Assembly: GCA_023393655.1 (NCBI GenBank)
Contig: JAEWKP010000321.1
Location: forward strand, 1 to 15,408
Source of the DNA: Pseudomonadota bacterium
GTDB lineage: Bacteria; Pseudomonadota; Alphaproteobacteria; Rhizobiales; Beijerinckiaceae
Direction of reading: 5' to 3'
Length of the DNA stretch: 15,408 nucleotides
The notes beneath the pieces were generated by a model that ran no database searches, was not told the DNA's origin, and saw only the letters and a list, made by a program, of their open reading frames with translations. Positions 1 to 8,779 of this stretch are shown piece by piece. Within the stretch, counting starts at the first letter, position 1, and each line of letters opens with the position of its first letter. The translations under genes were made by a program, and so were the position numbers.

Positions 1-365
1 CCGCCGACAAGCGCGCGCGACACCCCCTTCGCGGCGAGCTGCGCCGCGACCGCGCGCTGCGATTGTCCCTTCCGGCGCAGCGTCGCCGCCCGCGCCTCGG
101 CGAAGCGGCGATCGTCGACGAGGCCGGATGCGATGCAGCGCGCCACGACATCGTCAAGCGCCGCCGCATGCGAGGCCGGGTCTTCGCCGTGATGGCGGCA
201 GCTCAGGGCGATCTTGCGCGCCATCACCTTGCGCAGTTGCGCAGCCGGAACCGAATAGCGCTCGAGATAATACAGCGCCGCGCGCTGGAGATAGTCGGGG
301 GTGATGCGCCGCGGCACGCGGGCGGGTCGCCCTGCATCGCCCCGCTTGTCCTGCTGATCCGTCAC
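1..365 (-). CDS. recX: RecX family regulatory protein (partial, C-terminus beyond window)
   Basis: The 121 codons visible read as a RecX-type protein: a basic N-terminus followed by helical RecX repeats, with YLQRAALYYLERYSVPAAQLRKV near residues 25-45 and GLVDDRRFAEARAATLRR near residues 80-97. RecX proteins bind RecA filaments and modulate their activity in recombination and the SOS response. The start is taken as GTG at 363-365, one base after the arfB stop codon, with GGGG in the arfB tail at a plausible ribosome-binding distance, so translation is probably coupled to arfB. The reading frame is open to the left edge, so the C-terminal part is missing. No recA gene is in view. The family call is fairly secure; the start codon is less so. 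Confidence 0.8.
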   Translation of the reverse strand, partial: MTDQQDKRGDAGRPARVPRRITPDYLQRAALYYLERYSVPAAQLRKVMARKIALSCRHHGEDPASHAAALDDVVARCIASGLVDDRRFAEARAATLRRKGQSQRAVAAQLAAKGVSRALVG

Positions 366-366
366 G

Positions 367-786
367 CTAATCGGCCCCGGGCTTCTGCCGGCCGGCCTTC
401 ACGCCGGAGCGCTTCTCCTTGGAGGCGAGCCGGCGCTCCTTCGACGCCTTGGTGGGCTTCGTCGCGCGCCTCACTTGCGGGCGCACGGCGGCGGCCCGGA
501 TCAGCTCCAGCAGGCGCTCCACCGCTTCCTCGCGATTGCGCTTCTGGCTGCGATGCGTCTGCGCGACGATGACGATGACGCCCTCCTGCGTCAGCTTGCT
601 GCCGGCGAGCTTCATCAGGCGGATCGCGACATCGTTCGGCAGCGACGGCGAGCGGCGCACGTCGAAGCGAATCTGCACCGCGCTCGAGACCTTGTTGACG
701 TGCTGGCCGCCCGGGCCCGAGGCGCGCACGAAACTTTCCTCGATCTCGCTCTCGTCGATCGCGATGGACGGGGTGGCTTGAATCAT
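367..786 (-). CDS. arfB: Alternative ribosome-rescue factor B (peptidyl-tRNA hydrolase ArfB/YaeJ)
   Basis: A 139-residue protein of normal ArfB length. It has the class-I release-factor catalytic loop GPGGQHVNKV (residues 24-33, GGQ at 26-28), which hydrolyses peptidyl-tRNA, and then a lysine/arginine-rich tail from about residue 105 to the end. In this family that tail sits in the empty mRNA channel of ribosomes stalled without a stop codon. No codon-recognition domain is present, which separates it from PrfA/PrfB. The frame is open further upstream to 879, but those codons overlap mazG and have no family similarity that I recognise, so ATG at 784-786 (MIQATPSIAI) is chosen. It is divergent from mazG with 37 bases between the starts, and recX follows one base after its stop. 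Confidence 0.9.
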   Translation of the reverse strand: MIQATPSIAIDESEIEESFVRASGPGGQHVNKVSSAVQIRFDVRRSPSLPNDVAIRLMKLAGSKLTQEGVIVIVAQTHRSQKRNREEAVERLLELIRAAAVRPQVRRATKPTKASKERRLASKEKRSGVKAGRQKPGAD

Positions 787-823
787 GGGAGGAGCGTAGC
801 CGAATTCACGGAGACATGCAGCG

Positions 824-1660
824 TTGAAGCCCTCACGCGACATTGCCGGCCTGATCGAGATCATGGCTGCGCTGCGCACGCCGGGAACCGGCTGCCCCTG
901 GGACCTGGAGCAGGATTTCGCCTCGGTCTCCCCCTACACCGTCGAGGAGGCCTATGAGGTCGCCGATGCGATCGCCCGCGGCGACAGGCTCGATCTCAAG
1001 GACGAGCTCGGCGACCTGCTGCTCCAGGTCGCGTTCCATGCGCGCATGGCCGAGGAGGAGGGCTCCTTCGCCTTCCCCGACGTGGTCGAGGCGATCACGA
1101 GCAAGCTGATCCGCCGGCACCCGCATGTTTTCGGCGATGCGCGCGATCTCTCTCCCGCCGAGGTGAAGGTGCTCTGGCACCGCATCAAGGTGCAGGAGAA
1201 AGCCGCCAAGGCTGCGGCGCGCGAGGCCGCCGGCCTGCCGCCGCAGACGGAGGAGCGCGGCGTTCTTGCCGGCGTACCGCATGCGTTGCCCGCCCTCACC
1301 CGCGCCTGGAAGCTGCAGGCCCGCGCCTCTACTGTCGGCTTCGACTGGAACGATGCCCGGCTCGTGCTCGACAAGATCCGCGAGGAGACGGCCGAGATCG
1401 ACGAAGCGCTCGCCAGCGGCGACAAGGCCGCGATCCATGAGGAGATCGGCGATCTGCTCTTCGTCGTCGCCAATCTTGCCCGCCATGTCGATGCCGACCC
1501 GGAAGGCTGCCTCGCCGCCGCCAACGCCAAGTTCGAACGCCGATTCAAGGGCATTGAGGAGGCGCTGGAAGCCGAGGGCCGGACCGCGAAGGATGCCAGC
1601 CTGGACGAGATGGAAGCGCTCTGGCAGACGATGAAGAAACGGGAGAAGGCTGCCCCTTAG
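824..1660 (+). CDS. mazG: Nucleoside triphosphate pyrophosphohydrolase MazG
   Basis: A 278-residue, two-domain MazG of normal length. The N-terminal domain opens with the CPWDLEQ signature (residues 24-30) and carries the metal-binding pattern EEAYE (41-45) with ELGD (61-64). The C-terminal domain repeats it as EETAE (187-191) and EIGD (207-210). MazG enzymes hydrolyse (d)NTPs to the monophosphates and pyrophosphate, and in Escherichia coli affect (p)ppGpp levels. The start is taken as TTG at 824, with GGAG at 810-813 ten bases upstream. The nearby ATG at 816 runs into a stop after three codons, and the next in-frame ATG would remove conserved N-terminal residues. It is convergent with hflX, with a 12-base gap. 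This is a single-gene plus-strand unit between minus-strand genes. Confidence 0.93.
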   Translation: MKPSRDIAGLIEIMAALRTPGTGCPWDLEQDFASVSPYTVEEAYEVADAIARGDRLDLKDELGDLLLQVAFHARMAEEEGSFAFPDVVEAITSKLIRRHPHVFGDARDLSPAEVKVLWHRIKVQEKAAKAAAREAAGLPPQTEERGVLAGVPHALPALTRAWKLQARASTVGFDWNDARLVLDKIREETAEIDEALASGDKAAIHEEIGDLLFVVANLARHVDADPEGCLAAANAKFERRFKGIEEALEAEGRTAKDASLDEMEALWQTMKKREKAAP

Positions 1661-1661
1661 C

Positions 1662-1677
1662 GGTAGCAGGGCCTACC
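1662..1677. terminator. Small inverted repeat between convergent mazG and hflX
   Basis: GGTAG (1662-1666) and CTACC (1673-1677) form a 5-bp stem with a 6-base loop in the short gap between the two convergent stop codons; the right arm overlaps the hflX stop. There is no T-run on either side, so it is at best a weak bidirectional terminator and may be chance. Confidence 0.2.
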
Positions 1678-3073
1678 CCTGCCGCACAGCCTCCGGGAAC
1701 CGGGCCGTGAACGCCCCTTCCCGCTCGGGCGGCAGGCGCACGACGAGCTTCAGCGCGCCATCCTCGCCGTCCTCGCGCTGGAGGATTTCACCATTGGCAT
1801 GCAGCCAGGCAAGCGACTTGCCGTCTCCGGGCGCGAGCTCCAGCGTGTAGACCGGGCGGCTATGCGCGATGCGGGTTTCGATCGCGCGGGTCAGGCGCTC
1901 GATGCCTTCGCCGGTCAGGGCCGAGACCAGGACCGGGCGCGAGCCATCGGGCCGGAGCGTCGCGATGCCGAGCTGGCGCTCGCGTTCGGCGGGATCGAGC
2001 AGGTCGGCCTTGTTCCAAACCTCGATGACGCGCTGGCCATCGTCCGGATTGATCCCGAGATCGCGCAGGATCGACTGCACGTCGGCGGCCTGGGCCTGCG
2101 TGTCCTCATGGGCGACGTCGCGGACATGCAGCAGCACATCGGCCTCGATCGCGTCCTCCAGCGTGGCGCGGAAGGCCGCGACGAGCTGCGTCGGCAGATC
2201 GGAGATGAAGCCGACCGTGTCGGAAAGCATGATCCGCGCCCCATGGGGCAGCTTGATCGCGCGCGCCGTCGGGTCGAGCGTGGCGAACAGCATGTCCTGC
2301 GCCAGCACCTCGGCCGAGGTCAGCCGGTTGAACAGCGTCGACTTGCCGGCATTGGTGTAGCCGACCAGCGCAACGATCGGATAAGGCACGCGTTTCCGGC
2401 TGGCGCGATGCAGCGAGCGCGTGCGCTTCACGCTGTCGAGATCGCGCTCGATCTTGGTCATCCGCTCCTGGATGATGCGCCGGTCGGCCTCGATCTGGGT
2501 CTCGCCCGGGCCGCCGAGGAAGCCGAAGCCGCCGCGCTGACGTTCGAGATGGGTCCAGGAGCGCACCAGGCGGCTCTTCTGGTAGTTGAGATGCGCGAGC
2601 TCGACCTGGAGCGCGCCTTCCCTGGTCCGGGCGCGCCGGCCGAAGATTTCGAGGATCAGGCCGGTCCGGTCGATGACCTTGCAACCGAAGGCCTTTTCGA
2701 GATTGCGCTGCTGCACCGGCGACAGGGCGCAATCCATCACGACGAGGCTGATCTCCTCGAGCTTGATGCGCTCGGCCAGCTCCTCGACCTTGCCCTTGCC
2801 GAGATAGGTCGCGGGCCTGAGCGCGGTCAGCAGCACCTGCACCGGCTCGACGACCGTCAGGTCGATCGCCGCAGCAAGGCCGACGGCCTCGTCCAGCCGC
2901 GCCGCGAAGGAACGCAGATTGGCATCGACCGCGACGCCGCGCTTCTGCGTATAGGGCCCGACGACAAAGGCGCGGGTATTCGCCGCGATGTCGCGTTCGA
3001 TCTCGTCGAGCGGCTTCGCGCCTGTGACCCGCGTGGCCGCCCGATCCTTGTCGTCCTTGTGGCTTGTCGCCAA
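1673..3073 (-). CDS. hflX: GTPase HflX
   Basis: A 466-residue HflX-type GTPase. The N-terminal HflX domain spans about residues 35-230 and includes the family signature SRLVRSWTHLERQRGGFGFLGGPGETQIEADRR (167-199). The G domain follows, with Walker A GYTNAGKST (238-246), DTVGF (285-289), NKAD (354-357) and SAL (384-386). HflX binds the large ribosomal subunit and can split stalled or hibernating 70S ribosomes. The start is taken as TTG at 3071-3073, one base after the hfq stop, because no ATG lies between the hfq end and the conserved part. No strong Shine-Dalgarno sequence is visible, so translation probably depends on coupling to hfq. The hfq-hflX pair is conserved in proteobacteria. Confidence 0.95.
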   Translation of the reverse strand: MATSHKDDKDRAATRVTGAKPLDEIERDIAANTRAFVVGPYTQKRGVAVDANLRSFAARLDEAVGLAAAIDLTVVEPVQVLLTALRPATYLGKGKVEELAERIKLEEISLVVMDCALSPVQQRNLEKAFGCKVIDRTGLILEIFGRRARTREGALQVELAHLNYQKSRLVRSWTHLERQRGGFGFLGGPGETQIEADRRIIQERMTKIERDLDSVKRTRSLHRASRKRVPYPIVALVGYTNAGKSTLFNRLTSAEVLAQDMLFATLDPTARAIKLPHGARIMLSDTVGFISDLPTQLVAAFRATLEDAIEADVLLHVRDVAHEDTQAQAADVQSILRDLGINPDDGQRVIEVWNKADLLDPAERERQLGIATLRPDGSRPVLVSALTGEGIERLTRAIETRIAHSRPVYTLELAPGDGKSLAWLHANGEILQREDGEDGALKLVVRLPPEREGAFTARFPEAVRQG

Positions 3074-3074
3074 A

Positions 3075-3323
3075 TCAGTTCTTGTCCGTTTCCTCGGGCT
3101 CGAACAGCTGCACCGGATGTCCGGGCATGATGGTCGAGATCGCGTGCTTGTAGACGAGCTGCGAATGACCGTCGCGACGCAGCAGCACGCAGAAATTGTC
3201 GAACCAGGTGACGACGCCCTGCAGCTTGACGCCGTTGACGAGGAAGATCGTCAGCGGGATCTTCTGCTTGCGTACATGGTTGAGGAAAGTGTCCTGGAGG
3301 TTCTGTGCCCGCTCGGCGGCCAT
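3075..3323 (-). CDS. hfq: RNA chaperone Hfq
   Basis: An 82-residue Sm-like protein of the typical alphaproteobacterial length. The Sm1 motif is around NLQDTFLNHVRKQKIPLTIFLVNGVKLQGVVTWFDNFCVLL (residues 8-48), and the Sm2 motif YKHAISTI is at 58-65. It assembles as a hexamer that pairs small RNAs with mRNAs and protects RNAs; in rhizobia it influences nitrogen control. ATG at 3321-3323 is preceded by AGGGA at 3330-3334 with six bases of spacing. The C-terminal tail is short and acidic (EPEETDKN). It is cotranscribed with hflX and lies 214 bases downstream of ntrX, with its own candidate promoter in between. Confidence 0.97.
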   Translation of the reverse strand: MAAERAQNLQDTFLNHVRKQKIPLTIFLVNGVKLQGVVTWFDNFCVLLRRDGHSQLVYKHAISTIMPGHPVQLFEPEETDKN

Positions 3324-3331
3324 GGGTAGTC

Positions 3332-3340
3332 CCTGTTGTT
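3332..3340 (-). promoter_or_regulatory. A-R-N triplet run overlapping the hfq ribosome-binding site
   Basis: On the coding strand the bases read AAC-AAC-AGG, three consecutive A-R-N triplets. This is the pattern recognised by the distal face of Hfq. They overlap the Shine-Dalgarno sequence and end eight bases before the start codon. Hfq represses its own translation in E. coli, so this may be an autoregulatory site; that role here is inferred. Confidence 0.3.
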
Positions 3341-3341
3341 G

Positions 3342-3373
3342 GGATCGCCGATCGGATTAAAATCCAGCGATCC
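3342..3373 (-). promoter_or_regulatory. Stem-loop in hfq 5' leader
   Basis: A nested inverted repeat: outer arms GGATCGC (3342-3348) and GCGATCC (3367-3373), inner arms GGATT (3354-3358) and AATCC (3361-3365) with a two-base loop. It lies 18 bases upstream of the hfq start codon, next to the A-R-N triplets. The pairing is visible in the sequence; a role in leader stability or translation control is inferred. Confidence 0.35.
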
Positions 3374-3431
3374 AGTTCGTTCCGTTTCGGGCCGGGGGCG
3401 CATTCCACCAGCGTCGGAACACCGATGCTCC

Positions 3432-3461
3432 ATTAGATCGTCGTCTTCGCCCACAACGCAA
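3432..3461 (-). promoter_or_regulatory. Candidate sigma-70-type promoter for hfq
   Basis: On the minus strand TTGCGT (3456-3461) and TCTAAT (3432-3437) are separated by 18 bases. The -10 box matches TATAAT at five of six positions, while the -35 box matches only at TTG. It would give an hfq leader of roughly 100 bases. It is the best promoter-like pair I see in the ntrX-hfq gap. Confidence 0.35.
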
Positions 3462-3483
3462 GTGCAGCAATGCCGACTTTAGA

Positions 3484-3507
3484 TGCATGCCGCCTGCGTG
3501 GCATGCA
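3484..3507 (-). terminator. Hairpin downstream of ntrX, possible terminator
   Basis: TGCATGCC (3484-3491) and GGCATGCA (3500-3507) form a perfect 8-bp stem with an 8-base loop, 30 bases after the ntrX stop codon. No T-run follows on the minus strand, so any termination would be inefficient or Rho-assisted. Its place between ntrX and the candidate hfq promoter fits an end of the nitrogen operon. Confidence 0.4.
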
Positions 3508-3520
3508 ACTGGGCATGCGT

Positions 3521-3538
3521 GACGCGCCTGACGCGCCT
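3521..3538. repeat. 9-bp tandem repeat at the ntrX 3' end
   Basis: GACGCGCCT occurs twice head to tail, at 3521-3529 and 3530-3538, with the second copy reaching into the ntrX stop codon. It is probably a small slippage duplication. Confidence 0.5.
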
Positions 3539-4905
3539 CAACCGACGCCGAGCGACTTCAGTTTCCGGTGCAGCGCCGAGCGCTCCATGCCGATGAACTC
3601 CGCCGTGCGCGAGATGTTGCCGGAGAAGCGCGCGATCTGCGCGATCAGGTATTCGCGCTCGAAGATCTCGCGCGCGTCGCGCAACGGCAGGCTCATCAAT
3701 CGCTCGCCACCCGAGCCCGATGGCGTCGTCGGCACCATCGCGCCGACTTCGGCCGGCAGCATCTCGATCGTCACCTCGGCCGTCGGATCGCCCTTGGTCA
3801 GGATCATCAGGCGTTCGACATTGTTGCGCAGCTCGCGGATGTTGCCCGGCCATTCATGGGACTGCAGCACCGCCATGGCATCACTGCCGATCTGGCGCTT
3901 GGGCAATCCGCTCGCGATCGAGATCTGCTCCATGAAGAACTCGATCAGCTCCGGCACGTCCTCGCGGCGCTCCGACAGCGGCGGCACCTTGATCGGCACG
4001 ACGCCGAGCCGGTGATAGAGATCCTCCCGGAAATGCCCGTCGGCGATGAGCTGTGCCAGGTCGCGGCTCGACGAGGAAATGACGCGGACATCGACATGGA
4101 CCCGCGTCGCCCCGCCGACACGCTGGAAGTTCTGGTCGACGAGCACGCGCAGGATGCGGTTCTGCGTCTCGCGCGGCATGTCGCCGATCTCGTCGATATA
4201 GAGCGAGCCGCCATGCGCCTCCTCGAGCGCGCCGATCCGCCGCGAGCGACCGTCGCCGCCCTCGACGCCGAACAGCTCCTCCTCCATCGTCTCGGGCGTG
4301 ATCGTCGCCGCGTTGATCACGACGAAGGGCCCGCTCGAACGGGTCGAGGCGTCGTGCAGCGTGCGCGCCGCCAGCTCCTTGCCGCAGCCCGGCTCGCCGG
4401 TGATCAGTACGCGCGCATTGGTCGGCGCGACACGCTCGATCGTCTGGCGGAGCTGGTTGACCACCGTGGTGCGGCCGACGATGCGATCCGCCTGGACCGA
4501 GCGGGTCTTGAGCTCGCGCACCTCGCGGCGCAGGCGCGAGGCCTCCAGCGCGCGCTCGGCGACCAGTACCAGCCGGTCGGCCTTGAACGGCTTCTCGATG
4601 AAGTCGTAGGCGCCGCTCTTGATCGCCGAGACCGCCGTCTCGATGTTGCCGTGGCCGGAGATCATCACCACCGCGAGATCGGGATTGCTCTCCTTGATCA
4701 GCTCCAGCACCTGCAAGCCGTCGAGCCGGCTGCCCTGCAGCCAGATGTCGAGGAAGACGAGGTTGGGCCGGCGTGACGCGATCGCTGCCAGCGCCTCGTC
4801 GGCGGAGCCGGCCTTGCGGGTCCTGTAGCCCTCGTCTTCCAGAAGGCCGGCGACCAGATCGCGGATATCGACTTCGTCGTCCACTACCAGGATGTCAGCG
4901 CTCAT
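3538..4905 (-). CDS. ntrX: Nitrogen assimilation response regulator NtrX
   Basis: A 455-residue NtrC-family regulator. The receiver domain spans about residues 1-120, with acidic residues D9-D10, predicted phosphoacceptor D53 (FLDIW), and the K105 region (EKPF). The AAA+ domain spans about 140-370, with Walker A GEPGCGKE (170-177) and Walker B SLYIDEIGD (234-242). A Fis-type helix-turn-helix lies at about 425-452. The loop that should hold GAFTGA reads GVEGGDGRSRRIGA (about 213-226), so the sigma-54 contact motif is missing; published work on Brucella NtrX describes the same lack. It is the cognate regulator of NtrY. Its ATG (4903-4905) overlaps the ntrY stop by four bases (ATGA), indicating translational coupling. 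The hairpin downstream and the hfq promoter suggest that this is the last gene of the block. Confidence 0.95.
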   Translation of the reverse strand: MSADILVVDDEVDIRDLVAGLLEDEGYRTRKAGSADEALAAIASRRPNLVFLDIWLQGSRLDGLQVLELIKESNPDLAVVMISGHGNIETAVSAIKSGAYDFIEKPFKADRLVLVAERALEASRLRREVRELKTRSVQADRIVGRTTVVNQLRQTIERVAPTNARVLITGEPGCGKELAARTLHDASTRSSGPFVVINAATITPETMEEELFGVEGGDGRSRRIGALEEAHGGSLYIDEIGDMPRETQNRILRVLVDQNFQRVGGATRVHVDVRVISSSSRDLAQLIADGHFREDLYHRLGVVPIKVPPLSERREDVPELIEFFMEQISIASGLPKRQIGSDAMAVLQSHEWPGNIRELRNNVERLMILTKGDPTAEVTIEMLPAEVGAMVPTTPSGSGGERLMSLPLRDAREIFEREYLIAQIARFSGNISRTAEFIGMERSALHRKLKSLGVG

Positions 4906-7250
4906 AGGCGTATCCCATTCCTTGTATCCGTGTTGCGCGAGCCGCTTTCCGGCTGGGCGGCCGCATCGCCGCCCTCTGTGTCCTGCGCCGGGCCTGTTTC
5001 GGGGAACCAGAGGCGGATGCGCGCGCCCCGAGCACCGCTGGCGGCATCCGGCCGGTCGAGCAGTTCGATGCCGCCGCCATGGTCCTCCAGGATCTTGCCG
5101 ACGATGGCGAGGCCCAGGCCGGTCCCGCCTTCCCGCGTCGTCATATAGGGCTCGAGCAGCTTCTGGCGCTGGTCCGCCGGCAAGCCCTTGCCGTTGTCGA
5201 TCACGTCGATGACGACCCGGCCATCGTCAAGGCGGGCCATCTGGACGTCGATACGCCCCTGCCCGCGCTCATCGGCCGGCACGGCCTCGATCGCCTCGGT
5301 CGCATTCTTGATGACATTGGTCAGCGCCTGCGAGATCAGGCGCCGGTCGAAGCGCGCCGGGACGGCGTCCGGAGGCAGCGACTCGACGATCGTCGTCTCG
5401 GGATTGCCGACGCGCCAGAGGAAGACAATCTGGCGGACGGTCTCGACGATGTCCTCATGGGCGAGCGACGGCTTCGGCATGCGGGCGAAGGAGGAGAACT
5501 CGTCGACCATGCGCCGGATATCCTCGACCTGTCGCACGATCGTGTCGGTGCACTGGTCGAAGACGTCCTTGCCCTCGACGATGACCCGCCCGAACCGGCG
5601 CTTGATGCGCTCGGCCGAGAGCTGGATCGGCGTCAGCGGGTTCTTGATCTCATGCGCGATGCGGCGGGCGACGTCGGCCCAGGCGGCGGTGCGCTGCGCG
5701 GAGACGAGGTCGGTGATGTCGTCGAGCGTCACCACGAGCCCGGCTCCCATCCCCTCGCCTTCCCGCACGGCGCGGATATTCACCATCCGGTCCTGCCCGG
5801 CCCGCGTGAAGGCGACCTGGCCGGAGCTCTGGCGCTGGCGGTTCTGCAGCGCTTCCGCGACAAAGCCGGCCACCTCCGGCGCGATCTCGGCGATCGGCTT
5901 GCCGAGCAGGCGCCCGCCAGTCCCGAGCAGGGTCTCGGCCGAGCGGTTGATCGTGGTGACATGGCCGTCGCCATCGAGGCTGAGCACGCCGGAGGAAACG
6001 CCGGACAGGACCGTCTCGGTGAAGCGCCGGCGTCGGTCGATCACCTCGCTCGCCGTGACCAGGCTGTCGCGCTGGCGGCGCAGCTCCGCCGTCATCTTGT
6101 TGAAGGTCTCGCCAAGATGGGCAAGGTCGCCCTCGGATCGTCGGATCGGCACCTGGACGTAGAAATTGCCGCTCGACACCTGGTCGGTCGCATCGATCAT
6201 CCGCCGGATCGGCGCGACGAGCCCGTTGGCGAAGCTCAGGCCCAGCCAGATCGCCGAGAGCAGCAGGATCAGCGCGATCAATCCGTACATCGAGGCGAAG
6301 GCGATCTGGACGCCCTTCCGGCGCGCATCGATCGAGAGGTATTCGACGGCGGCCCCGCGTGCGACCGAGGGGAACTCGACCGCGAGCGGATCGACCTCGC
6401 GCGCGACATGCAGGAAGCTGTTGTCATAGGCCGGCAGCTTCATCACGGCGCCGAAGACGGTGCCCGTCCGCGGTATCACGCAGATCGGCTCCGGCGCGGA
6501 CTTCGCATCGTCGAAGGCGGCCTGGTCCGGCATCGGCGGGTCACGCAGCACATTGATATTGGCCCGCACGATCACCTTGTCCGGCGGCTGCATGATCGCG
6601 GCGACAGGAAGGCCGAGCGCCGTCGCGCGGGAGGTCAGGAAATTCTCGAACCATTTGCGATCGACATCGAAGGCGGGCTTCGCCCGGCTCAGGTCGTCGG
6701 CCAGTACGCGGATCTCGCGCCCGAGCGAACGGCACTGGCTCGCGGCATAGGCGTCGGCGACCTCGACCGACTTGAAGACCGCATCGCGCATGCGGTCGGA
6801 GAACCACGGCTCCAGCCCGCGCTCGATCGTCACGGTGGCGATGATGGCGACGAGAACCGCCGGCAGGGCGGCGATGATGCTGAACAGGCCGACGATGCGG
6901 ACATGCAGTCCCGCCGCCGCCGCGCCAGCCTTGCGGGCGCGGATCAGCACGGCGGCCTCGATGGCGACGATGACTACCAGAACCAGAATCAGCAGCGCGT
7001 TGAGCACGAAGACGCCGACCACGACCTCGTGCACCGGCGCGATCGGCGTCGCACCGGACAGCACGAGGAAGGTGAGCAGCGCCGAGATCAGCGCGAGCGC
7101 GACGACGATCCCGCCGACCCAGCCCGATACGCGGCGGGATTTCTCCTCGCCACGCGGCATCATTCTGGCTTCGTTGACAGAAGCGGACACGTTTCGCGAC
7201 AACTCCGATAGGGGCAGGGATCGCAAACCGATCACGCCTGCGGGCGCCAC
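4902..7250 (-). CDS. ntrY: Membrane-bound sensor histidine kinase NtrY
   Basis: 782 residues with the GTG start at 7248-7250. Hydrophobic segments at about 44-66, 76-103, 118-142 and 317-340 suggest a membrane sensor with a large extracytoplasmic part between the third and fourth. Then follow a HAMP linker (about 340-395), a PAS domain (about 405-515), the phosphorylation motif AHEIKNPLTP with H533, and the ATP-binding domain: N-box NVIKNATEA (645-653), DNGKGL (685-690) and GGTGLGLAI (708-716). It phosphorylates NtrX and is linked to nitrogen and redox control in alphaproteobacteria. The start is uncertain: tandem ATG codons at residues 30-31 (7161-7163 and 7158-7160) still precede the first membrane segment and are a serious alternative. 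Neither site has a strong Shine-Dalgarno sequence. It overlaps ntrX by four bases. Confidence 0.93.
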   Translation of the reverse strand: MAPAGVIGLRSLPLSELSRNVSASVNEARMMPRGEEKSRRVSGWVGGIVVALALISALLTFLVLSGATPIAPVHEVVVGVFVLNALLILVLVVIVAIEAAVLIRARKAGAAAAGLHVRIVGLFSIIAALPAVLVAIIATVTIERGLEPWFSDRMRDAVFKSVEVADAYAASQCRSLGREIRVLADDLSRAKPAFDVDRKWFENFLTSRATALGLPVAAIMQPPDKVIVRANINVLRDPPMPDQAAFDDAKSAPEPICVIPRTGTVFGAVMKLPAYDNSFLHVAREVDPLAVEFPSVARGAAVEYLSIDARRKGVQIAFASMYGLIALILLLSAIWLGLSFANGLVAPIRRMIDATDQVSSGNFYVQVPIRRSEGDLAHLGETFNKMTAELRRQRDSLVTASEVIDRRRRFTETVLSGVSSGVLSLDGDGHVTTINRSAETLLGTGGRLLGKPIAEIAPEVAGFVAEALQNRQRQSSGQVAFTRAGQDRMVNIRAVREGEGMGAGLVVTLDDITDLVSAQRTAAWADVARRIAHEIKNPLTPIQLSAERIKRRFGRVIVEGKDVFDQCTDTIVRQVEDIRRMVDEFSSFARMPKPSLAHEDIVETVRQIVFLWRVGNPETTIVESLPPDAVPARFDRRLISQALTNVIKNATEAIEAVPADERGQGRIDVQMARLDDGRVVIDVIDNGKGLPADQRQKLLEPYMTTREGGTGLGLAIVGKILEDHGGGIELLDRPDAASGARGARIRLWFPETGPAQDTEGGDAAAQPESGSRNTDTRNGIRL

Positions 7251-7272
7251 TGATGCGCCGCCGCAACGGTGT

Positions 7273-7287
7273 TGTCAAAATATGACA
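7273..7287. promoter_or_regulatory. Palindrome in the ntrC-ntrY gap
   Basis: TGTCA (7273-7277) and TGACA (7283-7287) flank a five-base A/T centre, in the only substantial gap of the ntr block and in an A/T-rich patch unusual for this sequence. It could be an operator or part of an internal promoter for ntrY-ntrX. I recognise no specific factor site: it does not match FixK/FNR boxes well, and a 5-bp arm can arise by chance. Confidence 0.3.
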
Positions 7288-7311
7288 TTCACAAGGCGGT
7301 ATCGCCCCGTT

Positions 7312-8763
<1,452 letters not shown>

Positions 8764-8779
8764 GTGTTGCTTGAGGCCT

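Noticed and set aside
787..879. N-terminal extension of ArfB to the ATG at 879
   Set aside because: It overlaps the mazG coding region and adds residues not expected for the family; the ATG at 786 gives the usual ArfB length.
1799..3130. Open frame of 443 codons on the plus strand antisense to hflX
   Set aside because: HflX carries all GTPase motifs in the other strand; the antisense translation shows no motif.
3568..4776. Open frame of 402 codons on the plus strand antisense to ntrX
   Set aside because: It is a mirror of the conserved receiver and AAA+ codons, with no start signal and no domain.
5079..7211. Open frame of 710 codons on the plus strand antisense to ntrY
   Set aside because: It is a mirror frame of a strongly supported histidine kinase gene in high-GC DNA. 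The translation is rich in Arg, Asp, His and Gly, with no recognisable domain.
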